A DNA stretch of 64,000 nt, from assembly GCF_003992665.1 (NCBI RefSeq), contig NZ_RZMX01000059.1, positions 1-64,000 on the forward strand. The letters run 5' to 3'. Shown in pieces: positions 16,572 to 25,827 of the stretch (its first letter is position 1; each line of letters starts with the position of its first letter). The notes below the pieces were generated by a model that saw nothing but the letters and a program-made list of their open reading frames with translations, made no database searches and was not told where the DNA came from. The position numbers were made by a program, and so were the translations under genes. The DNA is from Pelagibacterium montanilacus (GTDB lineage: Bacteria; Pseudomonadota; Alphaproteobacteria; Rhizobiales; Devosiaceae).

Positions 16572-17573
16572 ATGATCGGGACCATCAGGCATTTCGTTGC
16601 CGCCAATCGCTGGGTGTGGTCGGCCATCGCCGTTGTGCTGCTCTGGCTCGCACTCGCCGTGGTGACCGGGCGCTGGAGCATGGCCAGCCTGAGCGGGATC
16701 GCGCTCTCCGCCTCGTTCCTCGCCATCGTCGGTCTGGGCCAGATGATGGTGGTGACCACCGGCCGCGGAAACATCGACCTGTCCGTGGCCACGGTCATGA
16801 CGCTCAGCGCCTATCTGGCCATGCTCGTCGTGCGCGGCAGCGACCAGATGGTCTGGCTCTCGCTTCTGGTCACCCTGGGGCTTGGTCTCGGGGTCGGGCT
16901 GGTCAACGCCTTCCTCGTCGTCGCCATCCGCATCCCGGCAATCATCGCGACGCTGGCCACCGGCTACATTCTCGCCACCGCGACCCTGCTTGCCAATCGC
17001 TCGCTCCAGGGCGCAAGCGTCAGCCCGCTCGTCCGGTCCGTCGCCAGCGGCCGCGTGCTGGGCGTGCCCATCATGGTGATCCTCGCCATCGTCCTTGCCG
17101 TCTGTCTGGCGCTCGTCTTGCGCAAGACCGCGTTCGGCCAGCAATTGTCGGCCGTCGGGCAGAACCGGGCAGCGGCAAGGCTCGCGGGCGTGCGCGTCAA
17201 CCGCGTCATCGCGGCGGCCTTCGTCCTGTGCTCGACGCTCGCCGCCTTCAATGGCATGCTGCTGGGCGCCTATACCGGGGGCGCCTTCCTCGAGATGGGC
17301 CAGCCCTATCTGCTCCAGTCGGTCGCCGCCGTGGTCGTGGGGGGAACACTGATCTTCGGGGGTTCGGCAACGGCGCTCGGTACTCTGTTCGCCAGCGTGC
17401 TGCTGGTGCTCGTGGTGACGCTGATGCAGATCATGGGCCTGCCGCGCGGCGCCCAAGACATGGTGCAGGGCGCGGTCGTCATCCTCGTTCTGGCGATGGC
17501 CGCCGGGGGAACGATGGTGCGGCGACGCAAGGCGCCCGCCGCCACACAATTGGAGCCATCGACCACCCCCTGA
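16572..17573 (+). CDS. CUT2 ABC importer permease (RbsC family)
   Basis: This 333-residue inner-membrane protein has eight or more hydrophobic segments and the family motifs: TTGRGNIDLSVATVMTLSA early, and GALGTL-like VVVGGTLIFGGSATALGT near the C-terminus. It starts directly after the stop codon of the fused ATPase/permease gene and completes the importer. It is the last gene of the plus-strand operon; the next genes are on the opposite strand and converge, leaving only 25 bases between the two stops. Confidence 0.9.
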   Translation: MIGTIRHFVAANRWVWSAIAVVLLWLALAVVTGRWSMASLSGIALSASFLAIVGLGQMMVVTTGRGNIDLSVATVMTLSAYLAMLVVRGSDQMVWLSLLVTLGLGLGVGLVNAFLVVAIRIPAIIATLATGYILATATLLANRSLQGASVSPLVRSVASGRVLGVPIMVILAIVLAVCLALVLRKTAFGQQLSAVGQNRAAARLAGVRVNRVIAAAFVLCSTLAAFNGMLLGAYTGGAFLEMGQPYLLQSVAAVVVGGTLIFGGSATALGTLFASVLLVLVVTLMQIMGLPRGAQDMVQGAVVILVLAMAAGGTMVRRRKAPAATQLEPSTTP

Positions 17574-17598
17574 TCGAGCCGGAACCGCACCGGTCGCC

Positions 17599-20500
17599 TT
17601 ACGGCAATTCGTGGATGCGCGCTTCGGGCACGATCTGGGCGGCCATATCGCACAAATGCCGGTGGTGGGTGAGGTAGATCACCTGTCCGGTCCGCGCCAT
17701 CTGGCCGAACAGCCTGAACACCTCTTCCGAGCGCGGCTCGTCGAAGGTCTCCATGATGTCATCGGCGATGAAGGGCACCGAGGGCCGCGCCGCCGCGAAT
17801 TCTTCGTAGCCCGCCAGCCGCAGCGCCAGATAGAGCTGGAAGCGTGTGCCCTTGGACATGTCGGCGGCGAGTTTCGACCCGCCCTCCCGCGCCAGCCCGA
17901 TCAGCGCCTCTCGGTCCTTGTCCGGCTGGGTGGTGAGGCCGGTGTATTCGCCCCGCGTCATCAGGCTGAACGCCTGGGACGCCCGCTCCATCATCGCGCT
18001 GCGATGCTTGTCGCGATAGGCGCGGAGCCCGTGCTCGGCTACCAGACTGCCGGTCCGGAGCTTGAGATAGCGGATGGCCATGTCTTCGATTTCGAGCAGC
18101 GTCGTGCGCCGGCCCGCCTCTAGCCGCGCCACCGCATCGTCACCCCCGATGGCGTTGAGTCTGTCCTGGGCCCGCGCCTTGTCGGCAAAGAGGTCCTTGG
18201 ATCGGGCATCGAGATCCTCGAGCCGCGTGGCCAGCTCGGCCTGTTCCTCGGCCAGCGCGCTGGTGTCGCAGTGAGAGAGCGTCTCCATTGCCGTTTCCAG
18301 CGCGCCCTCCATAGCCGCTACGATCTCCTGGCCGATCCGCGCCTGCCGCTCGGCAAGCTGGTCGCGCGCAGCGCAACGGGCAAGGGCTTCGCGCGCCTCG
18401 GCCGGCGTTTCCACGCCCAACGTTTCCAGCATTTCGCGCATGCTGGCTTTGTGCTCTGCGATCTCGGCCGCAAGCCTGTCCTTTTCGGCGGCCAGTTGGG
18501 CGCGTGCCGCCTCGCGCTCCCGCTTCCGGTCCGCGCGCTTTTTCGCTTCCGCGTGCCGGATCATGAGCGCCCGGGCCGCCTCGCGCGGGTCGGCACTACG
18601 GGCGGTTGCGCCCAGCGCGTCTTCTAGGTCCCCGACAGCATCGGAAAAGGCCGTCCGGTCTGCCTCCATGGCCGCGATCCGGTGGCGCAGATCCTCGATC
18701 TCGCGCAGCGCTTCGGGCAGGTCCGCCGCAGCGTCGAGCAGCGCGCGCACGGCCCCGACGCTCGATTTCCGGTCGGCAAACCATGTCCCGGCAAGGGCAT
18801 CGGTCCAGTCCCGCTCCCATGCCTCGGCTGCCCCGGCGCTGGCCGCGAGCGCCTTTCCGCGCTCGGCCAGCGCCTCGGCGAACTCGGCCAGCCGGTCCTC
18901 GGCGTCGGCGCGTTTGGCGGCGAGCGCTGCATGCTCGGCAAGCAAGGTTTCTCCCGCCTGGACGAGCGCGGCCAGCGGCAGTCCCGCGATCTCGACGCCG
19001 GCGGCCGCCAGCGCCTCGCCCAGCGCGGCCTCTTCGGCCTCCAGCGCGACGCGCGCGCCATCGGCCTCGCGCCGGGTCTGGCGCAAATCCTCCCACGCCA
19101 TCAGCGCCGACATGCGGTTCTCCGCCCAGCGCTCGATCCGGGACAGCCAGCTCGCCAGCGATGCGCCCTCCGGCAGCGCAATCTCTTCGGGCGTTTCCGC
19201 CCTGATCTCCGCGCGCAGCGCGTCGAATTCGGCCTCCGCCGCAAGCCGCGCCGCATTCTGGCGTTCCAGCGCGGTTCGGACCGTTGCCAGCGCGCCGGCG
19301 ATCGCGCGCGTCTCTTCGATCTCTTTCACGCGCTCGAGCCGAGCCGCAGCGAGCGCATCGGTCCGCTGCAGCGCCGCTTCGAAAACCTCCGCCGTCTCTG
19401 TTTCAAGGCTCGCCCGGTGCCGCGCCCATGCCGCATCGCGTTCGGCCAGCGCCGCAGCCGCCTGCGCGTCGTCGAGCCTGCCCACCTCCTCGCCAAGCCC
19501 GGCCTGCCGCGCCTCGTCCGCGTCCCGCTGCGCCACGAGCTCTGCGATTCTGTCCACACACCGCGAATGCCGCGCCTCGATCGCCGCAAGCTGATGGGTC
19601 CAGTGCGCGATGCGGCTTGCGGGCGGCGGCGCTATCTTGCGCAAGGCGTCGCCTGTGCCGGCCCAGGGGTCGAGCCCGTCGAGCTGGGTCGCGTAGGCTT
19701 CCTCCTTCTCGGGCAGGCTGCGCACCGCCAGCCGGTGCTGGCTGGAAAGCTCGCTCTGGCGCAGGCGTGCGAGGATCGACTGCAGATGCGCGATTCCCCC
19801 CGCGTCGATGCCCTGGCCCTTCGCAGCGATCGCCGCCTGGGCGCTCCTGGCCTTGTCCAGCGCGCGGGAGGCTGCTTCATGCTCGCGCACCGCCGCCTGG
19901 TGCGCCACATCCACACCGGACTTGCACGCGATCAGTTCGCGCAGCACCCCGATGGTCGCCGCCGGCACGAGCAGGGACCGCGGATCGGCCCCGGTCTGGC
20001 CCAGCGTGGCCACGATCAGGTCCAGCTTGCGCGTCCAGTCCTCGAGCGCCGCCCGGCGCCGGGGCAGGTCGCCTTCTGCAGCGGTGTGGCGCGCGCCCAG
20101 TTCCGTGAGCCGGTCGAGCCGATCGGACATCGCCAACACCCCGTGGTCGATCTCGATGGTCTCGAGATCGGCCGTTATCCCGGCGTCACGCTCCCCCAGC
20201 CCCGCCAGTCTCGTCTCGAGCCGCGTCTGATCCTCGATCAGCGCCAGCACGGTCCTGTCCCAGTCCGCGGGCGGGTGGGGCAGGCCCTCGAAGGGCTCCA
20301 GCTCGGCCGCGATCCCATGATATTCGCCGACAAGCGGAATGGCGCGCCGGATCCGCGCGATCGTCTCGATCCGCGCCCGCGTGGCCCCAATCTCGCCCAT
20401 CACCGCGTCATAGGCCGAACTGGCCTGTTCGAGCGCGGTGGTGATTGCCTTATAGGCCGAAGCCTGAACGTCGATCTCCTCGCGCCGTGATTTGAGCTCC

Positions 20501-21075
20501 GCGATCTCGCGTTTGAGCACCGCGATCCGCGTGGTGCTGGCCCGCTTGCGAAAGATCGCGTCCGCCTCCGCCGTCGCCGTTTCGAGGATGGCGCTGATCC
20601 CCGCCAGCCCGGCGCTGGCCGAGAACAAAAGCTCGCCGAGATCGCCCTTGCTCTCGAGAATGGCGTCGCCCCCATCCTCGAGCGTCTGGTCGTCCAGCGA
20701 GAACATCATGCGATAGGCCTCGCGCGAAAGCCCCGCCAGCGGTCCCCCCAGCATCGCCTCGTTCGCGGGCTGACCTCCGGCGTCTAGCAGCGAATTGGCC
20801 CGCTGCTTGACGCGCCTGAGCTCATGGGCCTGCCCCTCGAACTCGAGGCACCCCCCGATCTCCATCGCCTTGCCCTGATGGAGGAATCCGTAGCGGGTGC
20901 GCTCCTCGATCCCGAACAGAAGGTCGAGATAGGCCGAAAGCGATGTGGATTTGCCCGCTTCGTTGAGCCCGTAAACGATGTGCAGGTCTGCCCCGCCCGC
21001 CGGCGCGACCCCGAAGTCGAGCGAAAAGTCGGTGAACTTGCCATACCGGGTGAGGTCGAGCCGGCGCAGCCGCAT
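17599..21075 (-). CDS. yhaN: SbcC/Rad50-like AAA ATPase of the YhaN type
   Basis: This ~1158-residue protein is organised like SbcC/Rad50 and YhaN: Walker A GLNEAGKST near residue 38, a very long central coiled coil rich in Ala, Glu and Arg (about 180-980), and a C-terminal half-site with GTRFQLYLALRLA (signature) and PFIADDIMETFD (Walker B), then YLTHH. It lacks an evident zinc-hook CxxC. It should form a complex with the phosphoesterase encoded upstream and act on DNA ends. The ATG at 21075 overlaps the stop of that gene (TGATG); a TTG one codon earlier is possible. YhaO/YhaN of Bacillus are linked to DNA metabolism; the exact role here is unknown. Confidence 0.85.
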   Translation of the reverse strand: MRLRRLDLTRYGKFTDFSLDFGVAPAGGADLHIVYGLNEAGKSTSLSAYLDLLFGIEERTRYGFLHQGKAMEIGGCLEFEGQAHELRRVKQRANSLLDAGGQPANEAMLGGPLAGLSREAYRMMFSLDDQTLEDGGDAILESKGDLGELLFSASAGLAGISAILETATAEADAIFRKRASTTRIAVLKREIAELKSRREEIDVQASAYKAITTALEQASSAYDAVMGEIGATRARIETIARIRRAIPLVGEYHGIAAELEPFEGLPHPPADWDRTVLALIEDQTRLETRLAGLGERDAGITADLETIEIDHGVLAMSDRLDRLTELGARHTAAEGDLPRRRAALEDWTRKLDLIVATLGQTGADPRSLLVPAATIGVLRELIACKSGVDVAHQAAVREHEAASRALDKARSAQAAIAAKGQGIDAGGIAHLQSILARLRQSELSSQHRLAVRSLPEKEEAYATQLDGLDPWAGTGDALRKIAPPPASRIAHWTHQLAAIEARHSRCVDRIAELVAQRDADEARQAGLGEEVGRLDDAQAAAALAERDAAWARHRASLETETAEVFEAALQRTDALAAARLERVKEIEETRAIAGALATVRTALERQNAARLAAEAEFDALRAEIRAETPEEIALPEGASLASWLSRIERWAENRMSALMAWEDLRQTRREADGARVALEAEEAALGEALAAAGVEIAGLPLAALVQAGETLLAEHAALAAKRADAEDRLAEFAEALAERGKALAASAGAAEAWERDWTDALAGTWFADRKSSVGAVRALLDAAADLPEALREIEDLRHRIAAMEADRTAFSDAVGDLEDALGATARSADPREAARALMIRHAEAKKRADRKREREAARAQLAAEKDRLAAEIAEHKASMREMLETLGVETPAEAREALARCAARDQLAERQARIGQEIVAAMEGALETAMETLSHCDTSALAEEQAELATRLEDLDARSKDLFADKARAQDRLNAIGGDDAVARLEAGRRTTLLEIEDMAIRYLKLRTGSLVAEHGLRAYRDKHRSAMMERASQAFSLMTRGEYTGLTTQPDKDREALIGLAREGGSKLAADMSKGTRFQLYLALRLAGYEEFAAARPSVPFIADDIMETFDEPRSEEVFRLFGQMARTGQVIYLTHHRHLCDMAAQIVPEARIHELP

Positions 21076-22343
21076 CAACTGCGCTCCGCCATGTCGGACT
21101 TCAGCCGGGCCAGCATGTCCTCACTGCCCTCTGCCAGCAGCACGTCGACCATTGCGTCGAACCCGGCCTCGTCGTCTCCTGCAAACCCGCGCGCCTCGGC
21201 GGGCAGGTCGTCGCGCACCTCCCGCACCAGCTCGCGCACCGCCTCGATCACCCCGTGGCGGTGGACGATGTCCTCGCGCACAAGCGCCCCCAGTTCCAGC
21301 ACCGGATCGGCCGAACCCGCTTCGGCTTGCGCACCCGGCGCCGCCGTCGAGACCTCGAGCTTTTCGATCCAGGTCCGCCCCAGCCCTTCCGCGCGCTGTG
21401 CGATCTCGGCTTCGAGCAGATCCCGGTCGCGGCGCAATTGCCAGGAAAGCGGCGTGGCACCGGTCAGCCCGATACGCCCCACCAGATGCTCTGCTCCGGT
21501 CCGGTCCCTTTCCTCGGCAAGCGCCCGCTCGATCAGGTCCACCGCCTCGCGCCAGGTGGCAGCGGGAGAGAGGTCCACCGAAAGCCGCGCGAACTGGGCA
21601 ACGCTCGTCGCGCGCGGTTCGATGGTGATTGTGCGGTCGTCATGGACGGTGACCAGCGAAACCGATTTCTCCCCCGCTTCCCCGATATCCCGGCCCTGCG
21701 GCATACCGGCCATCACCACCGCGTGCTGGCCGGCGTGCTCGGCCCGGGCGTGGATATGGCCAAGGGCCCAATAGTCGAACCCCCAGTCATGGAGGTCGGA
21801 GGGCCGGCACGGGGCATACAGGTCGTGCCCTGAAGCGCCCGCAAGGCTCGTGTGCATGATCCCGATGTTGACCGCATCGGGGGCAGGGCGCCGATATTTC
21901 GCGAGCAGGCTCTCAGGCGCATGAGGCTTGGCAAAGCTCAGCCCGTGAATCGCCACGGGAAATGCGCCCGCATCGCGCTCTATTGCCTCGGCGCGCCCGC
22001 CGAACACCGAAACGCTCGGGGGCAGGATCAGCTCCTGGGTGATCCGCGACATCGCATCGTGGTTCCCCCGCACGATGAAGGTGGCGATCCCCGCCTCGTG
22101 CAGACGCTGCATCTGGCTGGCGAGGAACCGCGCGGTCTTCATCGACGTCTGCTCGCCGTCATAGAGATCGCCGGCAATGATCAGCGCATCCACGTCTTCG
22201 TCGATGCACAGCGCCACGATCCCCGCCAGCGCCTGGCGCGTTGCGTCCCCGATCAGCTCGGCCAATTCCCCATTGCGCATCGCCAGCGAGCGCAGCGGAG
22301 AATCGAGATGCAAATCAGCGGTGTGAATGAATCGGAAGGCCAT
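21075..22343 (-). CDS. yhaO: SbcD/Mre11-like metallophosphoesterase (YhaO type)
   Basis: This 422-residue nuclease subunit starts with the calcineurin-like metal-binding motifs: FIHTADLHLDSP (D and H), then IAGDLYDGEQ, then RGNHDAMS, and a later GHIHAR. These match SbcD/Mre11 and YhaO DNA exonucleases. The C-terminal half would bind the ATPase partner, whose gene overlaps its stop codon, so both are translated together. The ATG at 22343 was taken because the family begins F-HTADLHLDSP within a few residues of the start; the longer frame adds only a non-conserved leader. Expected role: trimming DNA ends or removing hairpins together with the YhaN-type ATPase. Confidence 0.9.
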   Translation of the reverse strand: MAFRFIHTADLHLDSPLRSLAMRNGELAELIGDATRQALAGIVALCIDEDVDALIIAGDLYDGEQTSMKTARFLASQMQRLHEAGIATFIVRGNHDAMSRITQELILPPSVSVFGGRAEAIERDAGAFPVAIHGLSFAKPHAPESLLAKYRRPAPDAVNIGIMHTSLAGASGHDLYAPCRPSDLHDWGFDYWALGHIHARAEHAGQHAVVMAGMPQGRDIGEAGEKSVSLVTVHDDRTITIEPRATSVAQFARLSVDLSPAATWREAVDLIERALAEERDRTGAEHLVGRIGLTGATPLSWQLRRDRDLLEAEIAQRAEGLGRTWIEKLEVSTAAPGAQAEAGSADPVLELGALVREDIVHRHGVIEAVRELVREVRDDLPAEARGFAGDDEAGFDAMVDVLLAEGSEDMLARLKSDMAERS

Positions 22344-22424
22344 GGCGCCAGTGTCAACGACATCGGGCGCGGACGCAAAACCAAAACACACCCGCCCACA
22401 ACACGCCGCCGCCCCTCGATGCGC

Positions 22425-22538
22425 TCAGGGGGCGATCCAGAGCCGGATGACAAAGCCTACCAGTGTGATCGTCGCCACGCCGAGCACCCACAGGCCCACG
22501 AACCACGCCAGTTGCGATGCCAGTTTGCCGCGTGCCAT
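22425..22538 (-). CDS. Small bd-oxidase-associated membrane protein (DUF2474)
   Basis: This 37-residue protein has a charged N-terminus (MARGK) and one transmembrane helix (about 10-34, with WFVGLWVLGV). Its ATG overlaps the stop codon of cydB (TGATG). DUF2474 proteins, comparable in position to CydX, are found behind CIO-type cytochrome bd genes and probably stabilise the oxidase. It is easily missed because of its size. Identification rests on position, length and the Trp-rich single helix. Confidence 0.8.
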   Translation of the reverse strand: MARGKLASQLAWFVGLWVLGVATITLVGFVIRLWIAP

Positions 22539-23542
22539 CAGTGGTATCCCTCTTCGGGATCCATCTTTCCGCGGAACACCCAATAGGCATACCCGGTGTA
22601 GGCGAGAATGACCGGGATCAGCACCACGGCCCCCACGAGCAGGAACTGCAGGCTGGAATCGGGCGCCGCCGCTTCCTCGATGGTGAGCGCGGTGGGCACG
22701 ATATAGGGGTAAAAGCTGATCCCGATCCCGACAAAGCTGATCACGAACAGCCCCAGCGCGGCGAGGAAGGGCTGCAGGTGCTTGTCTGCGGTCAGCCCCT
22801 GCCAGAGAGCAAAGGCGCACCCCGCCAGCATCAGCGGCACGAAGGCCGAATAATAGGCCGCCGGGAAGGCGAACCAGCGCTCGAAATAACTGGCGTTGAT
22901 GAAGGGGCTCCAGAGCGAGACGATCCCGATCAGCCCCAGCGTACCCGCTCCGGTGATCATCGAAAGCGTTCTGGCACGCGCCTGGAGTGAGCCGGTGGTC
23001 TTGAGGTTCAGCCATGTCGCCCCCAGCAGCGCATAGCCGATGACGACGGCCAGCCCCGTCAGGATGGTGAAGGGCGTCAGCCAGTCCCACCAGCCGCCCG
23101 CATAGGACCGGTCCACGATCGTGATGCCCTGCACGAGGGCTCCCAATGCGATACCCTGGCAGAAGGCCGCGACGGTCGAGCCCAGCCAGAACCCCACATC
23201 CCACCAGATCGATCCGCGGATCGTGCGCCAGCGGAACTCGAACGCCACGCCCCGGAACACCAGCCCCAGCAGCATCAGGATGATGGGCATGTAAAGCGCG
23301 GAGAGCACCGTGCCATAGACCACCGGAAAGGCGGCCAGCAGCCCGCCGCCGCCCATCACAAGCCAGGTTTCGTTCCCGTCCCAGACCGGGGCGATCGAAT
23401 TGGTCATCAGGTCCCGGTCGCCCCTATGGGGAAAGAACGGGAACAGGATCCCTACGCCCAGGTCGAACCCGTCCAGAACCACATAGGCCAGCACCGAAAA
23501 GGCGATGATGCCGGCCCAGACCGTAGGCAGATCAATGGCCAT
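22538..23542 (-). CDS. cydB: Cytochrome bd ubiquinol oxidase subunit II
   Basis: This 334-residue, multi-helix membrane protein has the CydB hallmarks: VWAGIIAFSVLAYVVLDGFDLGVG near the N-terminus, APVWDGNETWLVMGGGG, and FRGVAFEFRW. It forms the heterodimer with CydA that oxidises ubiquinol and reduces oxygen to water at the inner membrane. The ATG at 23542 follows GGGAGCGAG and gives the conventional N-terminus. It overlaps the end of cydA by 11 bases and the small-subunit gene by one base, so the three are one operon. Confidence 0.95.
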   Translation of the reverse strand: MAIDLPTVWAGIIAFSVLAYVVLDGFDLGVGILFPFFPHRGDRDLMTNSIAPVWDGNETWLVMGGGGLLAAFPVVYGTVLSALYMPIILMLLGLVFRGVAFEFRWRTIRGSIWWDVGFWLGSTVAAFCQGIALGALVQGITIVDRSYAGGWWDWLTPFTILTGLAVVIGYALLGATWLNLKTTGSLQARARTLSMITGAGTLGLIGIVSLWSPFINASYFERWFAFPAAYYSAFVPLMLAGCAFALWQGLTADKHLQPFLAALGLFVISFVGIGISFYPYIVPTALTIEEAAAPDSSLQFLLVGAVVLIPVILAYTGYAYWVFRGKMDPEEGYH

Positions 23543-24959
23543 GGCTGCTCGCTCCCGCACGAATGGTGTCTTCCTGGGCAGGGCCGGGGTTGATGCCCGC
23601 GGCCCGGTGGGGGCCCTTGTCCAGCTCGTGATCGTCATCGACCATCGGCGTGCGTTTCATCAGGCGCAGCAAATAGAACACCCCCGCTCCGAAGACGAGG
23701 AAATAGACAACGACGAATGCGGTGAGTGAGGCGCCCACTGCGGGTGCATCCACCGGCGAAAGGCTCTCGGACGTTCGCATCAGCCCATAGACGGTGAAAG
23801 GCTGGCGCCCCACCTCGGTCGTGAACCAGCCCGCCAGCACCGCCACGAACCCCGAAGGCCCCATGACCAGCGCTGCCCGGTGCAAAAGCCCGTTGGTATA
23901 GAGCGTCTTGCGGTAACGCGCCCAGAGCGACCACACGCCCACCCCCAGCATCAGGAACCCGATCCCCACCATGATCCGGAAGGCAAAGAACGGGATCATC
24001 ACCGGCGGGCGTTCGTCCTCGGGGAAGGCGTCCAGCCCCTCGAGCGGCGCGTTGAGATCGTGCTTGAGGATCAGCGAGGAGAGCTTGGGAATTTCGATGC
24101 CGTATTCTATCCGCTGCTCGGCCTCGTTGGGAATGCCGAACAGAATCAGCGGCGCGCCATCCGGATGGCTCTCGAAATGACCTTCCATGGCGGCGATCTT
24201 GGCCGGCTGGTGCTCGAGCGTGTTCAGCCCGTGCATGTCGCCCGCAAAGATTTGCATCGGCGTCACGATCGCGGCCATCCACATGGCCATCGAGAACATG
24301 ATCTGCGCCTGCCGGTTGGTTCTGTCGCGCAAGAGGTGAAAGGCGCCCACGGCCCCCACCACGAAGGCGGTGGTCAGGAACGCGGCGAGCACGGTGTGCA
24401 CGAGGCGATAGGGGAAGGACGGGTTGAAGACGATCGCCCACCAGTCCTCGGGCACAAAATTGCCGTTCGCGTCGATCCCGTAGCCCGCGGGCGTGTGCAT
24501 CCAGGAATTGACCGAGAGGATCCAGGTGGCCGAGATCAGCGTGCCGATCGCCACCACCACCACCGCGACCATGTGCAGCGTATCCCCGACCCGCTTGCGT
24601 CCGAACAGCATGATCCCGAGGAACCCAGCTTCCAGGAAAAACGCGGTGAGAATTTCATAGCCCATCAGCGGCCCGATCACCGCCCCGGCGCGTTCGGAAA
24701 ACACCGACCAGTTGGTGCCGAACTGGTAGCTCATCACGATGCCCGAGACCACGCCCATCCCGAACGTCACCGCGAAGATGGTCTTCCAGTATTCAAAGAG
24801 CTTGAGATAGGCCGGATCGCGCTTCCACAACCACAGTCCGTTCAGCACCGCGAGATAGCTCGCGGTCCCGATCGAAAAGGCGGGGAAGATGAAGTGAAAC
24901 GAGACGGTGAACGCGAACTGGATTCGCGCCAGCATCTCTGCGGTCAGGCCGTAGTCCAT
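23532..24959 (-). CDS. cydA: Cytochrome bd ubiquinol oxidase subunit I, short Q-loop (CIO) type
   Basis: This 475-residue subunit starts MDYGL and continues ARIQFAFTVSFHFIFPAFSIG, the CydA signature containing the high-spin haem ligand His. GWFTTEVGRQPFTVYGLMRT, also conserved, appears in the C-terminal third. The protein is too short for the long Q-loop of E. coli CydA, which places it with the cyanide-insensitive (CIO) oxidases of proteobacteria; the DUF2474 gene downstream agrees. It gives respiration at low oxygen or under inhibitor stress. The ATG at 24959 follows GAGGAT; the longer frame has a non-conserved leader. Confidence 0.95.
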   Translation of the reverse strand: MDYGLTAEMLARIQFAFTVSFHFIFPAFSIGTASYLAVLNGLWLWKRDPAYLKLFEYWKTIFAVTFGMGVVSGIVMSYQFGTNWSVFSERAGAVIGPLMGYEILTAFFLEAGFLGIMLFGRKRVGDTLHMVAVVVVAIGTLISATWILSVNSWMHTPAGYGIDANGNFVPEDWWAIVFNPSFPYRLVHTVLAAFLTTAFVVGAVGAFHLLRDRTNRQAQIMFSMAMWMAAIVTPMQIFAGDMHGLNTLEHQPAKIAAMEGHFESHPDGAPLILFGIPNEAEQRIEYGIEIPKLSSLILKHDLNAPLEGLDAFPEDERPPVMIPFFAFRIMVGIGFLMLGVGVWSLWARYRKTLYTNGLLHRAALVMGPSGFVAVLAGWFTTEVGRQPFTVYGLMRTSESLSPVDAPAVGASLTAFVVVYFLVFGAGVFYLLRLMKRTPMVDDDHELDKGPHRAAGINPGPAQEDTIRAGASSHGH

Positions 24960-25078
24960 CGGATCCTCGCTCGGTGTGCGTGGTGGGCCATCCTCCGGGC
25001 CAGAGACTGACACACCCCGGCCCGCCCGCGCCAGAGCGCATTTGGCCACACGAGACCGACTGCCGCAGCGGGAGGGGC

Positions 25079-25711
25079 TCAGCCGTTGGTCAGCCGGAAA
25101 TCGGCCTCCTGGCTGGCGCCCAGCACCAGACGCATGTTGGGCAGATCGTTGCGCGCCAGCCGCTCGGCGCCGTGCTCCGGATCGTGCTCGGCCCAGCGCG
25201 CGCTCAGCCGGTCGACCAGCACCGGCTCGGGCGCATGGATGGCCACGGTCATCGCAAAGCGGGCGGCGAGATGGCGCCAGTCCGGGTCATCGAGCAGCAG
25301 ATAATTGCCCTCCACGAGGATCACCCGCACCGCCGGCCCGATCTCGGCGGCCCCCGCCCGGGCAATCTCGAGCGTCCGGTCGAACACTGGTACCGCCACC
25401 GCGCGCCCACTGTCGGCGGCCAGCCTGTCGAGCATGGCAGTGAACCCGTCCACGTCGAAGGTGAACGGCGCTCCCTTGCGCGCCAGCGTGCCCCGCGCTT
25501 CGAGTGCCCGGTCGTCGTAGTGATATCCATCGAGCCCCAGCACCGCCGACCGCTCCGGATGCCGCGCCTCGATTGCGCGATGGAGCGCCCCGGCGATATA
25601 GGTCTTCCCCGCTGCCGGCGGCCCGGCCAGCGCCACCAACGAACGCACCCTGCCGCTGGCAAGTTCGGCCAGCTTGTCGGTCATCTCCTCCAAATCGATG
25701 TCAAATGTCAT
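25079..25711 (-). CDS. P-loop kinase of the uridine kinase / phosphoribulokinase-like family
   Basis: This ~210-residue protein has Walker A GPPAAGKT, followed by VLGLDGYHYDDRAL (the acidic substrate loop with DGYH seen in uridine-kinase-like enzymes), VPVFDRTLE, and VILVEGNYLLLDDPDW, which closes the nucleotide site. Relatives phosphorylate sugars or nucleosides, for example the kinase of the Frc fructose system. It is encoded alone on the minus strand, 119 bases before cydA and divergent from the epimerase gene. Start uncertain: ATG at 25711 (used) or 25723, neither with a strong ribosome site. Pairing with the divergent sugar isomerase gene would make a sugar kinase plausible. Confidence 0.8.
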   Translation of the reverse strand: MTFDIDLEEMTDKLAELASGRVRSLVALAGPPAAGKTYIAGALHRAIEARHPERSAVLGLDGYHYDDRALEARGTLARKGAPFTFDVDGFTAMLDRLAADSGRAVAVPVFDRTLEIARAGAAEIGPAVRVILVEGNYLLLDDPDWRHLAARFAMTVAIHAPEPVLVDRLSARWAEHDPEHGAERLARNDLPNMRLVLGASQEADFRLTNG

Positions 25712-25827
25712 ACCATCGCCCATCACTCTTGCGCACGGTGGGCGAACCGTTAAACCTCCGGGCCGGCATTGCGCAATCATGGATGCGCGAATGGGTCCGG
25801 TAAATCGATGGGCGGAAGGAACGAGCG

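Noticed and set aside
15738-17549. A 603-codon open frame on the minus strand
   Set aside because: It is antisense to the fused ATPase/permease and permease, and its translation is low-complexity (His, Gly, Asp, Glu), as expected from GC-rich third positions.
14972-17677. A 901-codon plus-strand frame over the importer genes
   Set aside because: Arg- and Gly-rich out-of-frame translation of the real importer genes, no motif recognised.
18682-20490. A 602-codon plus-strand frame
   Set aside because: Antisense to the YhaN-type ATPase; no ribosome site or recognisable domain.
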